The notes beneath the pieces are model-generated. The model did no database searches, was not told the DNA's origin, and was given only the letters and a program-made list of their open reading frames with translations. A stretch of 8,805 nucleotides of DNA from Fibrobacterota bacterium (GTDB taxonomy: Bacteria; Fibrobacterota; Chitinivibrionia; Chitinivibrionales; Chitinispirillaceae), in NCBI GenBank assembly GCA_023412475.1, contig JAEYNR010000077.1, positions 1-8,805 on the forward strand. The letters run 5' to 3'. The first letter of the stretch is position 1. Every line of letters begins with the position of its first letter. Made by a program: the position numbers and the translations under genes. Shown here one piece after another: positions 6,792 to 8,805 of this stretch.

Positions 6792-7478
6792 CTAATTTTT
6801 TTTAACTCGAACTCTCGGAACTTGGTCAAGATCAGTCATAAAGAAATTTAAATCAACCGTCTTCTCTATTCCATCAAGCTCACCAATATGGAACTGCCAA
6901 ATTAAATAATGTCCTGATTTAATAAAAGTAGGTTTTTTTCTAATACTTCTTACCCAAAATGCATGACCTTTTTTCTTATATCTACTCATATTATAACTAA
7001 TATAGAAATCTTCAGTAGTATATATGATCGGAATAACCCCATAATGTTCCTCTGTTAATTCCAAGAAGCGGTCTAATTCCCTATGCAATGAATCCACTGC
7101 CGGTCTTTTCCTGCAGTTTCCCACAAATTCTACATCTACAACTGGCGGCAAATCGCCTGCAGTCACAGGAACATATTTATAATAATTTTTAAACTGCTCT
7201 TCACCGGGAGTACAAAACGTAAAATAATGATACGCTCCAACGCATAACCCGTTTTCACGAGCTATGGTTATATTTGCAGAAAACATCGAATCTCTAAAAC
7301 TTTGGCCCTCTGTAGCCTTTACGTATGCGAACTTAACTCCCTGCGTTTTCAATAATTTCCATTCAATAGCCCCCTGGTGGTGAGAGATATCAATACCAAG
7401 AGTCAATATCTCAGAGCTATTAGCTAAAGAAAAACTAACCATGTATAAAAAGCATAGAAAAAACCTAATTTTAATCAT
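6792..7478 (-). CDS. secreted GH25 muramidase
   Basis: 228 residues from the ATG at 7478. A signal peptide at about 1-20 (MIKIRFFLCFLYMVSFSLAN) is followed directly by a full-length glycoside hydrolase family 25 domain. Motifs in order are GIDISHHQG (D30), YVKATEG (52-58), GAYHYF (81-86), the catalytic DxE as DVE (D115, E117), the IWQF strand (193-196) and VDLNFF (D209). Enzymes of this family cut the MurNAc-GlcNAc beta-1,4 bond of peptidoglycan. No wall-binding repeats are present. The ATG overlaps the stop of the upstream gene by eight bases, so translation is probably coupled. A TTG at 7484 also fits the frame but is less likely. Export by Sec points to action in the periplasm or outside. 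Confidence 0.93.
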   Translation of the reverse strand: MIKIRFFLCFLYMVSFSLANSSEILTLGIDISHHQGAIEWKLLKTQGVKFAYVKATEGQSFRDSMFSANITIARENGLCVGAYHYFTFCTPGEEQFKNYYKYVPVTAGDLPPVVDVEFVGNCRKRPAVDSLHRELDRFLELTEEHYGVIPIIYTTEDFYISYNMSRYKKKGHAFWVRSIRKKPTFIKSGHYLIWQFHIGELDGIEKTVDLNFFMTDLDQVPRVRVKKN

Positions 7479-8676
7479 TTTCAAAATAGTTGGTAACGAT
7501 AGGGTTGTGCATCATTTTCCAGACAGCTGCACCATAATCAGATATTCCAGCATCCTTCACCGGTGTGTTTGTAGGTCCCTTATTATACTCTGTTGCTATT
7601 ATGCAAACTGGTCCCTCTTGGTTAGCAAATGCGACCCTATTGAGATGGGGAAACCTGTGCGGACGATTTTTAAGATTAGCTAATAATTCAGCCGCATGCT
7701 TGACATTTGATTTTGGCCACTCTAATTGTGCTACTAAGTTTTCTCTAATTGCTGGTTCAAGTCTGGAAAACTCTTTATTAATTTGTTCTTTCTGAACAGC
7801 TATCTTTTCCTTATCAAAATCGATCATTTCAATTTCTTTATTTGTCATGGCAGCAGTACTTAAACGAACCTGTGCTACTCCCATTGAAATATTTTGATAC
7901 TTAGGACTTAGCCAATTACCAAGCTTAAGTGCTGTAAGAGCATATTCAATTTCGAGATCACGTTTACTTTTTGGATTATTTCGTATTTCCCAAAAAAGAA
8001 TTGAAGCTAAGAACCTAGGAGTTATACCCAAAGCTCCAGTAGATTTAGCTGCAGCAATCACAAAACCTCTAAAATCATTTATTAATTCTCTAAAGGCTGC
8101 TATGTATTCTTCCTTTTTCTCTCTTTCCAGGGTGTTTTCATATTTAAGTGCTTTCGATAAAAAAGGATCTTCATCTGCAAAAATTTGGTGCAATTCAATT
8201 AGTCTTGTGTTGTCAACTTTTGTAGATAGACATTCTGCTCTAATAACATATTCGCCTGAATACTCCATAACAACCCTTATTTCAGGCTTTTTGCTCTCGT
8301 TTTTATAAATGATTTTATTAGTGTTTTTTTCAATAATCGACCATGCATATCTGTCATACTTTTGATTTGATATTATCTTGTATTTTACCTGAGTTCCAGC
8401 CACAATTGGAGATTTTAAATCACTAACTAATTGCAAACCATTTTGTTGCTCAATTTGTCCAAAAATCAGATTAGTATTATTTTCGATTATTAACCAGCAT
8501 TTCTGCATCAAAACAGCTTTTAGTTGGTCTGATTTTACACCATTACTGGATAACCAATTATCTACCTTCTCTTCAAGAACCTTACGAAGTTTAGTATGGT
8601 TACCCTCAATCAACAGAGATTCAGGTATCGTAATGTTAAATTCACCAATCTTTTTAATTAATTCTTGATAATCCAT
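7471..8676 (-). CDS. lysozyme-like/lytic transglycosylase-like protein without signal peptide
   Basis: 401 residues. Residues 1-75 are a helical N-terminal region of unknown type. Residues about 85-150 look like an all-beta Ig/PKD-like module (GTQVKYKI...YAWSI...YSGEYVIRAEC). The C-terminal part (about 190-395) has a lysozyme-fold pattern: candidate catalytic glutamate in FLASILFWEIRNNP (E230), SMGVAQV (264-270), which resembles the SxGLMQ motif of SLT enzymes, and TEYNKGP (362-368), which resembles AYNAG. I infer peptidoglycan cleavage; the match is by motif only. There is no signal peptide, so release would need lysis, a holin-like pore or a dedicated secretion system. The ATG at 8676 is favoured over GTG at 8682 because AGGTGA lies just upstream. 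It is the first gene after the leader at 8677-8754. Confidence 0.7.
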   Translation of the reverse strand: MDYQELIKKIGEFNITIPESLLIEGNHTKLRKVLEEKVDNWLSSNGVKSDQLKAVLMQKCWLIIENNTNLIFGQIEQQNGLQLVSDLKSPIVAGTQVKYKIISNQKYDRYAWSIIEKNTNKIIYKNESKKPEIRVVMEYSGEYVIRAECLSTKVDNTRLIELHQIFADEDPFLSKALKYENTLEREKKEEYIAAFRELINDFRGFVIAAAKSTGALGITPRFLASILFWEIRNNPKSKRDLEIEYALTALKLGNWLSPKYQNISMGVAQVRLSTAAMTNKEIEMIDFDKEKIAVQKEQINKEFSRLEPAIRENLVAQLEWPKSNVKHAAELLANLKNRPHRFPHLNRVAFANQEGPVCIIATEYNKGPTNTPVKDAGISDYGAAVWKMMHNPIVTNYFEND

Positions 8677-8754
8677 TGTCACCTAAATTGGACGATATAT
8701 TGACATAAAAAAACACCCTTTGAGGCGTTTAATACAGTAAATTATAGGTGACAT
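8677..8754 (-). promoter_or_regulatory. structured mRNA leader with SD-sequestering arm
   Basis: The predicted transcript starts near 8754. Its first bases (TGTCACCTA on the minus strand, 8753-8745) are exactly complementary to TAGGTGACA (8685-8677), which contains the SD AGGTGA of the 7471-8676 gene. Four further pairs (AATT with AATT) extend the stem after one bulged base, giving about 13 pairs. The loop encloses the terminator-like hairpin at 8707-8730. If formed, the structure hides the ribosome site. The pairing is directly visible; its role is inference. Confidence 0.5.
8707..8730 (-). terminator. intrinsic terminator-like hairpin within the leader
   Basis: On the minus strand AAACGCCT pairs with GGGTGTTT around a CAAA loop (eight pairs, two of them G-T/U wobbles), followed by T residues down to 8707, seven in a row counting those in the stem. 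On the plus strand the same hairpin is not followed by a T-run, so it acts on minus-strand transcription. It sits 31 nt before the start of the 7471-8676 gene, downstream of that gene's promoter, which makes attenuation more likely than a simple gene end. Confidence 0.6.
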
Positions 8755-8763
8755 AACTTATAA
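8742..8763. promoter_or_regulatory. dyad, candidate operator
   Basis: TTATAGGT (8742-8749) and ACTTATAA (8756-8763) are inverted repeats with seven of eight positions matching and a six-base spacer. The dyad overlaps the minus-strand -10 box and start site and the plus-strand -10 box, so a bound dimeric regulator would block both. The regulator is not identified; the divergent gene at 8800 is an obvious candidate. Confidence 0.4.
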
Positions 8764-8764
8764 T
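8759..8764 (+). promoter_or_regulatory. candidate -10 box for the divergent gene at 8800
   Basis: A perfect TATAAT, offset by one base from the minus-strand -10 box. It would give a start near 8771 and a 5' leader of about 29 bases before the ATG at 8800. No TTGACA-like -35 is found at 16 to 18 bases, so it may be weak or need an activator. Confidence 0.35.
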
Positions 8765-8788
8765 AGCTGGAATTAAATCAACACTCAA
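8760..8788 (-). promoter_or_regulatory. sigma70-like promoter for the wall-hydrolase genes
   Basis: TTGAGT (8788-8783) and TATTAT (8765-8760) on the minus strand are separated by exactly 17 bases, with four of six and five of six consensus matches. The predicted start is an A at 8754, six bases beyond the -10 box, right at the first base of the leader structure. Its -10 box overlaps the dyad at 8742-8763 and a plus-strand TATAAT. Confidence 0.5.
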
Positions 8789-8799
8789 AAGGTGATAAG

Positions 8800-8805
8800 A
8801 TGAAG
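8800..8805 (+). CDS. start of a divergent gene, cut by the window edge
   Basis: ATG at 8800 is preceded by a good SD, AGGTGAT (8790-8796), with AGG ending seven bases before the ATG. Only two codons (Met-Lys) lie inside the window, so nothing can be said about the product. The support is the SD, the upstream TATAAT and the divergent layout around the dyad. Confidence 0.4.

Overview
The window is AT-rich bacterial DNA. Every confident gene lies on the minus strand, so it reads from the right edge to the left. The organism is probably Gram-negative: there is a lipobox lipoprotein and a signal-peptide muramidase. Most starts have recognisable Shine-Dalgarno (SD) sequences (AGGAG, AGAGG, GAAAGG, AGGTGA), which argues against Bacteroidota. 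I cannot name a genus. The mix of unrelated orphan genes, cell-wall hydrolases, an effector-like protein and a decaying duplication looks like an accessory region.

Right part (about 4850-8805). A regulatory region at 8677-8805 lies between the main minus-strand gene set and a probable divergent gene starting at 8800. It holds a sigma70-like minus-strand promoter, an overlapping dyad, an intrinsic-terminator-like hairpin inside the leader, and a leader arm complementary to the first gene's SD. Downstream come a lysozyme/lytic-transglycosylase-like protein (7471-8676), a GH25 muramidase overlapping it by 8 nt (6792-7478), a GT-A type glycosyltransferase (5924-6712), a 59-residue orphan (5617-5796), and 5 nt later a DUF3289-like protein (4853-5611). 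The two wall hydrolases are clearly coupled. Whether all five genes form one transcript is not shown.

Left part (242-4814). A gene pair, zinc-ribbon membrane protein plus radical SAM protein, occurs twice. The left pair (242-1540) is intact. In the right pair (3897-4814) the zinc-ribbon gene is open, but the radical SAM copy is a pseudogene with a stop codon, three net 1-bp deletions, two in-frame deletions and a lost 3' end. The 18-nt spacing inside the pair is the same in both copies. Between the pairs are three orphan envelope genes: a secreted protein with a DxDxDG motif (3031-3744), a six-helix membrane protein (2297-2938) and a lipoprotein (1659-2165).

Gaps: 1-241 holds no gene I can support. 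The other intergenic gaps are all under 160 bases and hold no convincing tRNA, insertion sequence or CRISPR. The most promising unexplained structures are the double-gated leader before the wall hydrolases, the 59-residue protein coupled to the DUF3289-like gene, and the duplicated radical SAM/zinc-ribbon module.
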